A stretch of 64,000 bases of DNA from Piscicola geometra (GCA_943735955.1 OX030960.1:2487402-2551401); one strand, 5' to 3'; counted from the stretch's first letter, positions 23,151 to 35,440 are shown. Program-made: numbers and translations. Notes: generated from the letters alone by a model not told the origin.

Positions 23151-24829
23151 TCTGTAGCAAAAATAATGAGAAAAAAGTTTAAAGTGTTAAAGAGGAATGT
23201 TATTTTAGATAAAACTATAGGTAAAAAGGTTAGATTGTCTTAGATAAATTAATGAAATAAAGAAGAAGAAGAAATTTATAGTTAAATAAATTTTAATCAA
23301 CTCACCGGTCTTTGAATGAAAAAAGATATGGTTGAATTTATTCAATTTAACCTACTGGCAGGTTGATAAAATACAACTATTTATATATAAAAACTCGTAA
23401 ATACAAAATTTTAACTAAATATAATAATTATTCTTAACTAATTTATAGTAAATAATATTTTTAAAATATAATATTTTAGAATAAAAAGGTTTAAAACTTG
23501 TCAATTTTATAAAGCAACCGTATTGGCGCCTAGCAAAGAAGTAACTTCAAGCGGTCCTCGTCGACTCGACGGATGAATGAACGAACTAACTTTCTCGCTT
23601 CACTTTTTCGATGTCTTATATTAAGCACACTGCCAAAGATCCACAAGAAAAAGAACAAATGACACGAAGCGAAAGTACCACCAGGTCGGCCTATCATATC
23701 TAATACCAGTTCTAAAACTACTAATATTACGTAAATTATAAACCATTTTTTAATCCCTTTAACATATACTCACACTAGTTACCTAAAAGAGAGCTTCCAC
23801 TTCATTGAAATAAATTTAGAATTTACTGCTTGCCAGTGTGCACTGGTGTTTTCAAAAAGAAATAGTTTTACTTTTGAAACAATATTGGGAGGAGTTATGT
23901 TAATGCTTTTTCGAATAGAAAAGGAATAACAACATTACATTTTCACCATTGTGTGATTTGGTAATCTTTCAAAGTTTTCTAACAGATGTACAGAAAGCAC
24001 TAAGGGGTTGAGGATATATTACCAACCTAGCACACACTCCACACACCCACCAATACACACCGAAGCATACTCTTTTCTACCCCACTACCAGACCAAACCA
24101 TCCCAAACACTACAGTACACACAACTCTGATCAACACATCCATTTACATATATTTTGTATTCACATATATTGTTTAATTTTGCAATATTTTTACCTACAG
24201 GTATTTTTTCTTGGGGACTTTGGTAGAAAACCTTGGATGAAGTCACCCGACGAGTAATGAGCCACTGCATCTCCATTGAATTGGCACTTCAGTTTAATTT
24301 AGTGGGCTGGAAGAGTAAAAGAGCCTTCGGCACCACACATCTTTTTATGTTATATTCCGTAAGTTGTTAGATAATTATGATTATATTGTTTCATTATACT
24401 CTCATCATGATTTATTATTCTATTGTTATGTACATCAAACCTAAAATTATGTTAAGTTTCAGTTGTTTAATTCATCAATAAACTATTAGCAACAGTTTCT
24501 GTAAAAACCAACTCATCGATACCTGAAACAAACAAAAGAGAAATCGAGTTGAATGTATCCAAATAGCTGACAAGAGCCAGAGACAGAGATGGCAAAAGGG
24601 GAAGAGCAAGCCAGCCAATATCGAAAAGAAATGATCTCGAAAATCTAGCCAAACTGTCAGATTGAAGATTCCGATTAATCAAATTTTTAATATTTTGACT
24701 TTTTTTTAATATCTTTAAATTTATGTTTGCCAGAAATATTTTACTTGCTTTTTTGACAATAAATAAATTTTCAATCAATCATGTGTTCGTGTTCAAAATT
24801 TTAAGCGTATATGCTATAAAGGCAGTCCA
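23151..24829. other. AT-rich spacer with one dispersed repeat
   Basis: 23860-24015 is similar to 45430-45560: both carry AACAATATTGGGA, then a TTTGRTNATCTTT block, then AACAGATGTACAG or AATAGATGTACAG and AGCACTA. 23556-23572 holds GGTCCTCGTCGACTCG, the inverted match of 17488-17504. The minus-strand open frame at 24778-24467 has no recognised domain. Confidence 0.45.
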
Positions 24830-27800
24830 CTTAGTAGTAGTAGTAGTCTTCATAGTGCCTTTGTCTCGACACTCTATATATTATTCTTCATCTCCCCCTT
24901 TCTCTCCTCTCCCTCTGTCTCCAGATCGCTCCCACACTTCTCATCACAACTTCTTCCATCCTCCGATTCTCTTCCTGGTATCCAAGGACCCCTTCCATCG
25001 GGTCTTGTTCTCCACGCTCGCTTCTCCAAACCATCAGCCATTCTTCTCTCCACTCTTCATACAACCCACACTCCAGCAAAACGTGCCTCTCATTCTCTTC
25101 CTCCCCACAAACACACTTCATATTCTCCTTCTCATACTTCTAGCGAACAATTTCATTATTACTTACCGTCAAACTATCCCTCCTACACATCATCCTAACT
25201 TTTGCTCCATCTGAACCATCTACATATTTTTCCAACTTCCTGCTTTCTGACTTCTCCTCACGGTACCTTTTCAGTCTTTTTTTCCTGTATCTTATTCCCC
25301 CATTCCTCCCTTCCCCTTTGTTGGATCCTTTTTACTAGTTCCCTCCCCCCCATCCCTCCGACCTCTCTTTCTGAAACGCCCATCATAAACACTCTTGCTC
25401 ATGGGCCTTTCCCTCCACGTACCATTCGGCTCATAACTCCACACACAATTTCTTTCCTAAGTTGGCTACACCTCTCCACCATTTAAATTTGTTACTTGTC
25501 TCCTCTACACATGCTCTACCTACTCTTCCTACTATATCTTTCCCCTCTAATGTCCTAATCACAAAGTCTGTCATGACCTTAGCCTCTCTTTCCCAGAATG
25601 TACTCCAGGCTGTTACACCATGTACTACGACATTTCTAACACTAGTCTCTAACCCCATATCCATCTCCCAAACTTAGCCTGCAAAACCTCTAACTTCTTT
25701 TTTTCCTTAGCTGACCAACCAACTGCTGCAACACCATACATTAACTTTCCTACAATCAAGCTTTTCCATGCCTCCCTGCCCACGATAAAACGACTCTCCG
25801 ATCTTTTAGCTCCATATTTTACCATGCCGGTTAAGCTTCCAACGTTTCTCATCATTTCACCAAATTGATAAATCCCCCCCCCCTTTTTTTCCCTCTTTAA
25901 GCTTTAATCCTAAATACCTTACCTCATCACATTTTCTTATGGTCCTACCTCTAATTACCCATTCTTGACATCCTTCTATACTTGTATTACCAACCAGTTC
26001 CACAACTTTAGATTTCTCTTCATTCAGTTTCATTCCATATTCCTCTAACACCTTCAGTACATCCTCTAACACTATTTTCATATTATCTTCATTTCCCGCC
26101 GTCACTAGGATGTCGTCAGCATAAAGCATTCCTCCAAACTTCCACTCTTTCCTACTATCCTCCCTACCCATTTGATTATGTACTTTCATCACTACCCCAG
26201 CTCGATGGTTATCCAGGACGACTGCCACATCCCTAATGTATAAATTGAAGAGGATTGGAGATAAAGGACAACCCTGTCTAACTCCACTTGTGCACGTAAC
26301 CCATTCTGTCTCCAAATCCCCCAACACAAATCTCACTCTGTTCTTCTCATACACCTCCCTCAACACCCTTAAAATTCTTCCACCCATTTCCATTTTCTTT
26401 AACACCTCAAAAAATTTACCTCTGTTCACCCTATCATATGCCTTTTCTAAGTCTAAGCCCGCTACCAATAGTCTTTCCCCTCTTGCCTTTGCAATTTCAA
26501 CAACCCGCCCTAACATAAAAAGGTTATCATCCCCACGCCTCCCTCTTCTAAACCCTCCCTGTGTTTCATTAATTATACAATTACTTTCTGCCCATCTCTC
26601 CACACGCTCTCCCAATATAATCATCATTAGCTTACATAAAATGCTGCTAATTGCTACCGGTCGATACTTCTTAATTTTCCGTCTCTCCCCTCCTTTATGA
26701 ATTAGGACGATCCGACTATACTTCCAACTTTTCGGTACTTCACCTCCTTCTAACATTTTATTAAACCAATTCCTCACCTCTTCTCTTTCTCTACATTTCA
26801 ACGACTTCAACAACTCCGCTGCTTTTTTTAGTTTAAGTTTTTTCAGTGCCCGTTCAAATTCATTCTTACTGATGCTTCCTTCATCCTCATTTGGATACTT
26901 TCTTTTTCGATTTTCATCGTGGCTTCTCCTTCCGTGTTTAGAAACTTTCCCCATGTATTGAGTATGCACTCTGTCATCTCCTCTTTTTCTTTCCAAACAC
27001 CACCCTCTTCATCCACTAAATCCTCTACCTCCATTAATTTTTTTTCTTTTCCCCATAAACTTATTCAACTCTCTGAACATATTTCTCTTTCTTTCATTCC
27101 CTCTTCCCATGCATTCCATTTTTCTTCTATTCCACTCTGTTATTTTCTTCGAAACCATTTCACTCGCTATCTGTTTTCGAAAGAGGTATTGCTACCAAGC
27201 TTCTTTCGTCTTTGCTGCTCCTCTTCCAAGTTGCTTTTCTCTTCGCCATTGCTCCCTACTGCATTCTTTCCTTTTCTTTACGGCTTCTTCCACCTCCACG
27301 TCCCACCAATCTATGTGATGGTGTCTTGGTTTCTCCACTTCGAATCTTCTTCCTACTCTTCTAATAAACTCTTCTATATTCTCTCTTTTGTTTTCATTTA
27401 TTTCTATTTCCACCTCCTCACCCTAGACTTTTAAACTCTCCTCCTTAAGGATCTTTTTCTTTTTTCTTTTTCTTTGATCTTTATTTTTGTTTTTGTGCCG
27501 CTTCATCTTTATCGCCACCATACAGTGATCACTTTCCACTACATCCCCAAACTCACCAACCCACCCTTCTTCCACTTCTTCCCTTCCTTTATCGTTAGTT
27601 AGTACCAAGTCTAACCCAAACCCTTTCTTGCCACATTTCCAATTCGGAATGTTCATCCCTGGCCACTCACAATTCAAGATGCTCAGCTCTTCATCTTCGA
27701 TCATTTTCTTAACCCTCAAACCGTTTGTGTTATCTACCCCTTCCAATTCCATAAGATGTCCATTGAAATCCCCTCCTACCACAAGTCTATCTCCTGTCTT

Positions 27801-29160
27801 TTTTGCTTTCCTTGCCAACCTAGCTATGCATGAGATTCTTCTTTTATTTGCAACCTTATCCACTCCCTCGCATCTCTGATACACCACACACACCACTAGA
27901 CCTGTTTCTCCGTTCATCCTCAACACCAGCAAATCTTCTTTTTGGTATTTGTTCACTACATCTGCTTTCAATTCCTTCTTCACTAAAAATCCCACACCAC
28001 CACATTTCTATTCTTCCATCTTCCTCCTCACACCAAACCATTCTAAAAAGCCCTTTCCATCCACCATCTGATCTTCGTTTAGGTTTGTCTCGCATAGTCC
28101 ACAGATATCTATATCATTATTTCTTATGAATTCAACTGCTTCTCGTTGTTTTCCTATATTTCTCAGTTTCTTTGCATTCTTGAAGACCACCCTCTCTACC
28201 TCCCCTTATGGAACTTAATTCTTTTTCTCCACCTCCACTTCGTCTCCCTTTTTTCCATAGTTGTCCTTTTCTACATTCTTTCTGCGGCCCACATTCTTCA
28301 ACTCTATTGCTCTTTTTTCTATCAACGCTCTCTTCAGCTGTTCTATCTTTTTCTGCCTTTTCGCCCATTGTTTTCTCCTTTCCTCCTCTCTCCCTTCCAA
28401 AGGGAGGTCCATCTCTAAAAAAACTCTTCTGTATCTCTCATCCTTCTTTAGCAGCATCTTTTTTCCCATTACCCTCCACTTATCTGCCTCTGACCTGAAT
28501 TCAATTATCACAGGCCTGCACCCACCATCCTTGTTTTCTTTCTCTCTCATTCTTTCAACTAATACTGGTTCTATTGTCTCCTGAGTAATCACTTTGATTA
28601 TCTCTTTCACCTTGACATTATCCTCCTCCCCCTCTTTCTTCAACTCGAACATAATTATTCTCTTCTTCCTTGTCTCCTCCTTCTGACTTCTCACCACCTC
28701 CGTCTTCATCTCTTTCATCAGGTTGGCTCTCAGCTCCTCTTCTATCTGGGATCTTTATCTCTCAATATCTTTTGTTACTTCCTCTTTCAAATTTTTTTCA
28801 ATATATCTGCATAATTTATTTTGTTTACCTTCTCATTCTTTTGGTAATCTTTTCCTTCCAGCTCCATACTTCTCACCTTGCTTTCCGCTTCTACCGCTCT
28901 TTTTTTCAACTTCACATTTTCTTTCTTCACCTCTTCTATCACCTTCACCATACACATTCCACACAGAAAACTTCTTTCATCCTTCGCTCTCTCCTTTCTC
29001 ACCCTCAGCGCCTGCCATGCCTCACATTCCTCCCCTTCGCATTGGATGAAGATCTTTTCAACCCCCTCCCACTTTTTGTCTTTATCAATTTTTTTCCTCT
29101 ACTTCCCATTTTTTTTTCAATTACGTTATAAAAATTCACTTCTAACCTCTACAACTTATC
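24830..29160 (-). mobile_element. LINE with zinc-finger/RRM-like ORF1 and EN-RT ORF2
   Basis: Read on the minus strand. ORF1 starts near 29065 with half a PHD-like finger (CEGEECEAW, then FLCGMC), a coiled coil, and an RRM-like segment (28718-28215: RIIMFELKK, PVIIEFRSEADKWRVMGKK). ORF2 follows with endonuclease (28190-27423: ICGLCETNL, VVGGDFNGHLMELEG, ESDHCMVAIK), reverse transcriptase (26996-25857: GLDLEKAYDRVNRG, GVRQGCPLSPILFNLYI, MLYADDILV), a linker (25855-25431) and a C-terminal zinc knuckle (25121-24888: CVCGEEENERHVLLEC). The 3' end is a short (CTA)n tail at 24831-24846. In-frame TAGs lie near 28006, 27422 and 27190, with frameshifts near 27040, 26880, 25857 and 25655, so the copy is dead but nearly full length. 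Confidence 0.9.
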
Positions 29161-29376
29161 CCTCTTGTTAATACAGGTGAAGGTGCAAAGTCCAACCTAA
29201 TTAACTAAACTTATTATTGAAAATAGTTCACAAAAAAAACTTCATTACAAACGTCTTTAGAAAACTGCTTTTATCAAAGCAATTTTGAAATACCCCTCAC
29301 AAAACCACCCTTCAAACAACAGAGCAAACTTTTGAAACTTCACACGTTAGAATGTCTACCATCTTGAAATTATATA
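29161..29376. other. Spacer after the LINE 5' end
   Basis: AT-rich, no feature recognised. Confidence 0.35.
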
Positions 29377-29570
29377 TTAGAAAAGGCCCATATAGCCCAC
29401 ATGAGGCCTATTTAAAAAAGCCCATTTAGCCCACATAACGCCCACTTTGAAATAGCCCATATGGGACCCACTTAAATTGGTGTATCATTTTGACATGGGT
29501 TCTTTTATGGGCAGCCAGTATAGTTGCCCATATAGGATCCATATAGGTCCCATGTATGAGTGTTCACAGA
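29377..29570. repeat. Irregular GCCCATAT-type repeats
   Basis: Several spaced copies of GCCCATATAG, AGCCCACAT, GCCCATATGGGACCC and CCCATATAGGATCC. A weaker piece of the same kind is near 898-930 (CCTATATGGGCTAAATGGGC). Function unknown; probably part of a repeat family. Confidence 0.5.
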
Positions 29571-29643
29571 GTGGGTACGATATTCGTAATAGACCATGGA
29601 AGCAAATAATAGTGAGCGTGCTGGGTTACGGCCCTGCTGCTTT

Positions 29644-30300
29644 GCAGGTTAGGTTTTGGCTAATTAAAGGCTAAGGGAGTCAACCCTTATTTCAAATCCA
29701 GAGTCGAAATCCCTAAGGCGACTCAACTTTGCTCACAAAGTCATTCCGGCAACTTCTGCGACGCTGATGGTTCCAAGATGTATCGGCTTTGCCTTTCCTT
29801 TGGACTCACCATCAAGCGTGGAGAGGGGGGATCTGCTGCATGGGCTACAACTTACCTTACGTCAGCACCTAGGAATCGCTTGCTGAAGATGAAAGCAGAT
29901 GGAGGCAAGCTGTGCGCATGGGACTAGAAGCGGGGAAAGCAGGGATTCGTCGGCTTGCCAGTGAAAAGCGCTCCCGCAGAAAAGAAAAACAGCAGCGATC
30001 TGCGACCAGCAGCCACCAACAATCAGCAGCGAGCAGCAACCAGAGGCGAGCAACAACCAACAGCCAACAACAACCAGCAGCCAACACTAACAGGCAGCCA
30101 ACAACAACCAACAGCCAACAAAAACCAGCTGCGAACAACAGTCAGAAAAGAACAGCAACCATCAAAGAACAACAACCATCAGAGAACAACAACCAGCAGC
30201 GCAAAAAAGTTCTCCCTCGGCGCAAGTCCATTGTCTACCTAAGACTGAAGAACGCCAACAACATGATTCTATGAGTAGATAAAGATGGGATACAAAAATA
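29644..30300 (+). mobile_element. Internally deleted derivative of the RTE-type LINE
   Basis: 29644-29858 matches the 5' end of the LINE at 46510-46718 (both start GCAGGTTAGGTTTTGGC). At 29859 it jumps to the 3' end, matching 50217 onward (ACGTCAGCACC, then the codons for SRWRQAVRMGLEAG). All of the endonuclease and reverse transcriptase is missing. The C-terminal reading frame is open here for 120 codons (29912-30274) and is rich in Gln, Asn and Thr, whereas the longer copy has a stop after SRWR. It resembles a non-autonomous element that keeps only the two ends of its parent. Confidence 0.88.
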
Positions 30301-30367
30301 AGTCAATTAGTATTGTTTCTTAATAATCCTTTCAAGTACCACCCCTCAATAATTAAAAATTCTAGGC

Positions 30368-31525
30368 TTGATCAATTGTACCAGAATCAACACTAGGAAA
30401 TTATCATTAATGCATTCATTTGGATTAGATAATGAGCTAAAACTTAGAATAAGTAGGCTTGCAGGTTTACCTGAAAAGTACAGAGTTTTGAAGCGGCAGT
30501 CCAACAGAAGAAAGGATTCCATAGAAATGTGGAAATCCAAGTACCAGCAAGAGAGAGCCAAGAACCAAGTGTAATAGCTTAAATTTAATTAATAAACTTA
30601 AGTAAGGCTTTAATTACAAAGCAAATGAGAGCTTCAAATAGAAAAAATGATCTCTTAATAAAGAGCCTTAGTGAAAAAGTAGATACGTTAAGTAAGTTAA
30701 GTAGTTGTACTCTCAAATAATGCTAAACTATTTGCTGAAGTAATTTATTCAAATGGCCTTTTTTTGGATAAAAGTGATCAATCCAAAGAGGTCAGCACCA
30801 AGTCTTGTAAGTCTTATATATGGCTATTTTAAATAACATGCCAATTAGAAGCGTGGAGCCTATTTTAAATTATTTCAATAAAACTATGCATAATGTGGGA
30901 TTAAGTAATAATCCACATCCTTCTATTATTGCTAGGATGGCACATGAGCCAGCTGTGCTCGCCATGCTACAGTTGGGTGATCTGCTGTTTCGTTATTACA
31001 CAGCTACACTGGCCCAAGATGCCACTACTGTAGTAGGCAAGCATATAATAGATTTTAATTTAAGTTTAAACACAAATAGTATAAATAAGATTCTTAAATT
31101 CAAAGAAACAACATCATAAAAATAAATGTGCAAGGAATTTACTTCTTTGAAGCTTTAGTTATACTTGTGAAGGCTCCCTTCTTAACTTCAAATATTTTAT
31201 CATGTTTTTTGCCGACACAGCTATAAGGGCGACCCTGGTGCTTTCAAGGCCTCAAAGAAAAAGCATTGTTGCAAGTACCTTTCTCCGTTGTGTTGGCAAC
31301 CGCCTGCGTATCATGTTTCAAATGGCAGGCGTCACACCTTTTCTGGAATAATGACGCGGTTAAGGCTTTGTGGGTGGGAATCAACGAACCAAGGACAAGG
31401 TTCAACTACAAGCCCTTGGTCTGATTGGAAAAATTATCACTGGGCCTTGGATTACACTGGTCCACGAAATAATCAAAACCTCTCCAATCTTGAGATGGTA
31501 AGGAGTGAAATAATAACACAAGCAC
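30368..31525 (+). pseudogene. Unclassified mobile-element protein, N-terminal and middle parts
   Basis: A basic start at 30368-30574 (RRKDSIEMWKSKYQQERAK) is followed after breaks by 30820-31119. That segment contains MPIRSVEPILNYFNKTMHNV and TATLAQDATTVVGKHII, where a DATT-G motif sits in a position reminiscent of a first catalytic aspartate. A further segment near 31400-31500 reads LGLIGKIITGPWITLVHEI. This order recalls an uncharacterised repetitive protein type in invertebrate genomes, but I cannot name its superfamily. The coding stretch is cut at 31526 by a hAT element. Confidence 0.5.
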
Positions 31526-33121
31526 TAGAGGTCGGACCGGGTACCCGATCTGACCGGGTACCCGCGAGTACCCGCGGGACTCCCGCGGGAACGGGAATGA
31601 AAATTAATTTCGGGACGGGAAAAGTCGGGAACCGGGAATAGGTTTTCGGGACGGGAACGGGAACGGGAATCAACATTCAAATCGGGAACGGGAATCAACT
31701 TTTAAATCGGGAACGGGAAAAACGGTAATAACAGTTATTGGGATTGGATTCTTTAACGATGATTTTTCAGAAAACTTTTAAGTATGGAAATCTTTATCTC
31801 ATCGATACTCCGTACTTAAAATAAGTATTAAATGCAATAGAAATGTATAACGAAGCCACCATTGCGTTGTCAATGTCAAAATCTCCAACACTACATTTGA
31901 AGCTGTTATGGTGAGTCCAAATATAAGGGAGATTAGAACAACTGGGTGATGATGAAAACTCGTCAGATGAAATCAAAATGGTCAGTTATATTATTTTAAT
32001 TTTTTTAATTAATACTTCGAATTTGAATGATTAATTTTCAAATGATTGCTCAGTTGATCATTTCGACAAAAGAAAAGATGCCCATTGATCTTATTCATAT
32101 GACAGCATGTCTGTTGCATCCCCAGTATGAAAGAATAATAGGAAAAAAGTTTGCGATAGAAAAGAAATAAATACCAAGACATTCATTAGAAAAAATTTAA
32201 TTCTATTTTGTACAGCCAGACCAAGCTGCAGTGCCGTTGAGAAAAAAAACAAATGATGGTTATTTAGACCTATTATGTTTGTTTTTATAACGTAAAAATT
32301 ATAATAAAATTAATATACTATCAAATTATACGAATGATTTTATATTGGCAGTTATGGAGAATAAAAATGTTGTCAAAAACATATTTATAACATTATTGAA
32401 GAATTAATAATAATGAACGAAGAAAAAAGTTCAGAAGAGGATGAATTGTACAAATAATTAGCTCACAACTAAATTGAAGATTATAAAGATGTTTTATTTT
32501 ATTTGAGTAAAATGAGAAATTTTCAAATACTACAAGAAGTAGCCAAAGCTTTGTTTAGTATATCTGCAAGTTATATTTCCTGTGAACGGAATTTTTCAAT
32601 ATGTGGTCGTTTAACTTCAGACCCAAAATCATCTCATTTGAAAGCTGAAACTCTTAACGGTTTAACCCGTGTGAAAAGCAACAAAGACTTGATTAAATAA
32701 CTCAAAAACAATAACTAACTTCAATACTTTCATTTCAATAAATATTTGAATTTTAAATCGTGTTTTTTTTATTTTATTAAAAAAAATATTCTCTGACTTT
32801 CAAATAATAAATTTTAAGAAATGTTAGAATTAGCAAGTTTGGGACCAGTGAAAACGGCAGCGAAAATGAATAAAAAAACAAAAAAGTTTCGGGAACGGGT
32901 CGGGACCGAAAATCGAGTTGCGGGAACGGGACGGGACGGGAATCAAAATTCTGATGTTTCATCGGGAACGGGACGGGACGGGACGGGAAAACAAATTTCG
33001 GGAACGGGACGGGACGGGAATCAAAATTCTGATCTCCCATCGGGAACGGGACGGGACGGGAAAACAAATTTCGGGAACGGGACGGGACCGGGAATGAAAA
33101 ATCGTCCATGTCCGACCTCTA
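31526..33121 (+). mobile_element. Complete hAT-family element, copy 4 (1,596 bp)
   Basis: Ends TAGAGGTCGGAC and GTCCGACCTCTA with the perfect 8-bp duplication ACAAGCAC (31518-31525 and 33122-33129). Left arm: GTACCCG and GGGAACGGGAA repeats; right arm: three blocks of GGGAACGGGACGGGACGGG separated by ATCAAAATTCTGAT. The interior encodes a segment LIHMTACLLHPQYERI (32090) and the dimerisation domain at 32503-32700 (ASYISCERNFSICGRLTSDP). It carries no full transposase; the N-terminal two thirds are absent. Confidence 0.96.
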
Positions 33122-33280
33122 ACAAGCACGCATATTTTTCTTATGAATCAATCCGTAAACTCAATAATACAGGCACCAGCATTCCAGTATGCTATCAAAA
33201 GGATTTCGGAAATAAAGAACCACCCTGAAGAAATTGTCACCATGAGACAGGACATTTTCGACATTCATTAATGGAGGATG
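33122..33280 (+). pseudogene. Continuation of the split unclassified element protein
   Basis: Right of the hAT duplication a coding-like frame resumes (near 33172-33255: APAFQYAIKRISEIKNHPEE, then TMRQDIFDIH). It then stops where a LINE 5' region begins at about 33281. Confidence 0.4.
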
Positions 33281-34605
33281 ATACTAGGATTGGCAAGGCA
33301 CCGCCAGCATTGACACTATCGTGGTAGACGAGGCGGAAAACTTGTAAAGGAACGCCGAAGCCGGCACGCTCTCCGAAGCCATGAGCCAGTTGTCCATGAG
33401 AAAGTTGATCGGCAAATGCCAGAAGAGTGGGCCTCCAGTCGTGCTGGGCCTATTCAACACTAGGTCCTTCCACAATGAGGTGGATGATGTTCTGGAGACC
33501 ATAAGAGAGTGCAAGATAGACGGACTGTTTCTGGTTGAAACTTGGCATGATCCTGAGTCAGTCTGTATCAGCCGACTGCGGCAGGAGGGCTTGGTAGTGG
33601 TCGAAAGATCAAGGCCTAGACTCTCCAATACAGATTCCAGGTTGCACCATTGGACAACGAAATTCAGTCCTCAAGTCTCGAGCGTCTTTGTGCCAGAATC
33701 ACTTCTGGTTCAAGGACGGTCATTGGCTTTCCCCATGTCTAATATTAAGCAGACTTGACTACTGTAACTCGCTATTATATAATATCACCAATCAAGAAAT
33801 AAATCGTCTACAGTCAGTTTTAAACAAGGCTGCTAGTGTCAGAAACCTAAATGTTTATCTCGACAAAGACCTCACCATGACGACACACGTCAACAAGATG
33901 ACTCAAACCTGCTTTGCTTCTTTACGCCAAATTCGATAAATAGGATGGTTATTGACCAAAGACTCACTGAGAACATTGGCTTCTGCTTTGGTTCTCAGTT
34001 GAATTGACTATGGCAATATCATTCTTACTGGGTTGCCAATGACGCAGCTGCAGAAAATTCATTCTATAATCAACACCACAGCTAGGCTCATAACAGGTGC
34101 TAGAAAGTATGATCACATCAGCCCTGTACAAGGAGCTCCACTGGCTTCGTGTTGAAAACAGACTTGAATACAAAAACATCTTGTTAATGCACAAGTGTCT
34201 GTCCAATGAGTCTCCAGATTACTTGTCGAGTAGCATTGTCATGAGGGCAAGTCTTCCCCAGAGTATGCAGGTGCAAGAAGCTTTATTGTCGCAGCGCCGA
34301 ATCTTTGGAATAGTCTTCCCAATAGACTCAAATCCCCGAGCTCGACCGCGACATTCAGCCGTTCCCTGAAAATGTACTTGTTAGGCAGATCACAGTAACC
34401 CACAAATTGACTGCTCATTTCTTCCATTCGTCAATTTCTTGCTTTCTAATTTTATCTTCATTTTATTTATTTATTTATTATTTATTAATGGTTAATAATA
34501 ATTTTAAAATAATATTTATTACTAATATCATTATTTACTTTTCCATAACTAAGTGGTCCTGAAGCCCGTCCGGATTTATGCCACTATAAACTTACTCGTC
34601 GTTGT
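33281..34605 (+). pseudogene. CR1/L2-type LINE copy with internal deletion
   Basis: 33381-33720 encodes the start of the endonuclease (LGLFNTRSFHNEVDDVLETI, FLVETWHDPESVC). At about 33740 it jumps to C-terminal reverse transcriptase sequence (SRLDYCNSLLYNITNQEI, then LDKDLTMTTHVNKMTQTCFA, ALVLS*IDYGNIILTGLPM) and ends in the family's 3' region near 34605 (CGTCGTTGTATTGTAAT). The core polymerase with the YADD block is missing. Sister copies are at 23150-21131 and 40750-41340. Confidence 0.8.
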
Positions 34606-34611
34606 ATTGTA

Positions 34612-35440
34612 ATGTTATATACTTACAAGGCTCTCTTAACCTACACAGGTCAAGATGATATACTGCCAGGTATAGTAAGCTCCATCATTGAGGCAACAGG
34701 ACAGGTAATGGAGCGGCAGATGGGTAGGTACCTCGTAGGAGACCTGTCCTGTCCCTCTGCTGAGATGCTCATGAAAACTCGCTCTGCTCCAGTACATAAT
34801 ATACACGGAGGTATAGACTAATTTTAACATCCTATTTTTCTATGCATTAACTTTGTCTAAATATAGAGAAAGCGCTTGGCATGGTTGATTTCCATATCCG
34901 AAGACCGCCAAATGTAACGATGGGGTTCATCGAGGCTAAGGTTGAAGCAAAAATAAATGGTAAATTAGAGTGGATAGATATGAAAAGCGAAGAAGAACAG
35001 GAACCGCCAATCAACTTTTCGATAAAGACAGGTGCCAGGATAAGAAGTTGATGCAGGCATTAATGAAAGAAGGAGAATAGCTATTGTCATGAGAGAAAAT
35101 AAAGATAGAAAGAAGATGGATCAGATTATTTTAAGACTTATAAACAATAATGGTTAATCTGACGATCCATTATTTGTTGGTATGAAGGGTCCAGAAAAGG
35201 TTTTTAGAAAGCATTTTAAATGGGGAGTCGTTAGTGAATAAGCTTATAACAAAAGTGGATGTTAGAGAACGAAAAGAAAGTCAACTACTTCGGAAGAATT
35301 CAGGAGAGGTTAAGAAGAAAAAAAGAGTTGTTAAAATAAGCTATTGGACATCAGAGGAAAAAGAAGCAGTTGTCTTTGACCGACCCATCAAAGCTTTCGA
35401 AGTTCTCCTATCAATAGGCAGAAGCCTATTTAACTACTAA
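34612..35440 (+). pseudogene. Unclassified mobile-element protein, C-terminal part
   Basis: 34612-34821 reads LLTYTGQDDILPGIVSSIIE and MERQMGRYLVGDLSCPSAEM, ending RSAPVHNIHGG. A likely splice (GG|GTATAG to AATATAG|AGAAAG) or a small insertion leads to 34866-35045: LGMVDFHIRRPPNVTMGFIE, INGKLEWIDMKSEEEQE. A basic/acidic tail follows to 35440 (YWTSEEKEAVVFDRPIKAF). It looks like the C-terminal half of the protein whose earlier parts are at 30368-33280, with a hAT and a LINE inserted between. The link is inferred from order and strand. Confidence 0.5.

Noticed and set aside
24723..29171. Many long plus-strand frames rich in Ser, Pro, Phe and Leu
   Set aside because: They are the antisense of the LINE coded on the minus strand, whose own frames carry the endonuclease and polymerase motifs.
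31288..31641. A 117-aa plus-strand protein
   Set aside because: It runs from an older coding remnant straight into the hAT terminus at 31526, so it is chimeric by chance.
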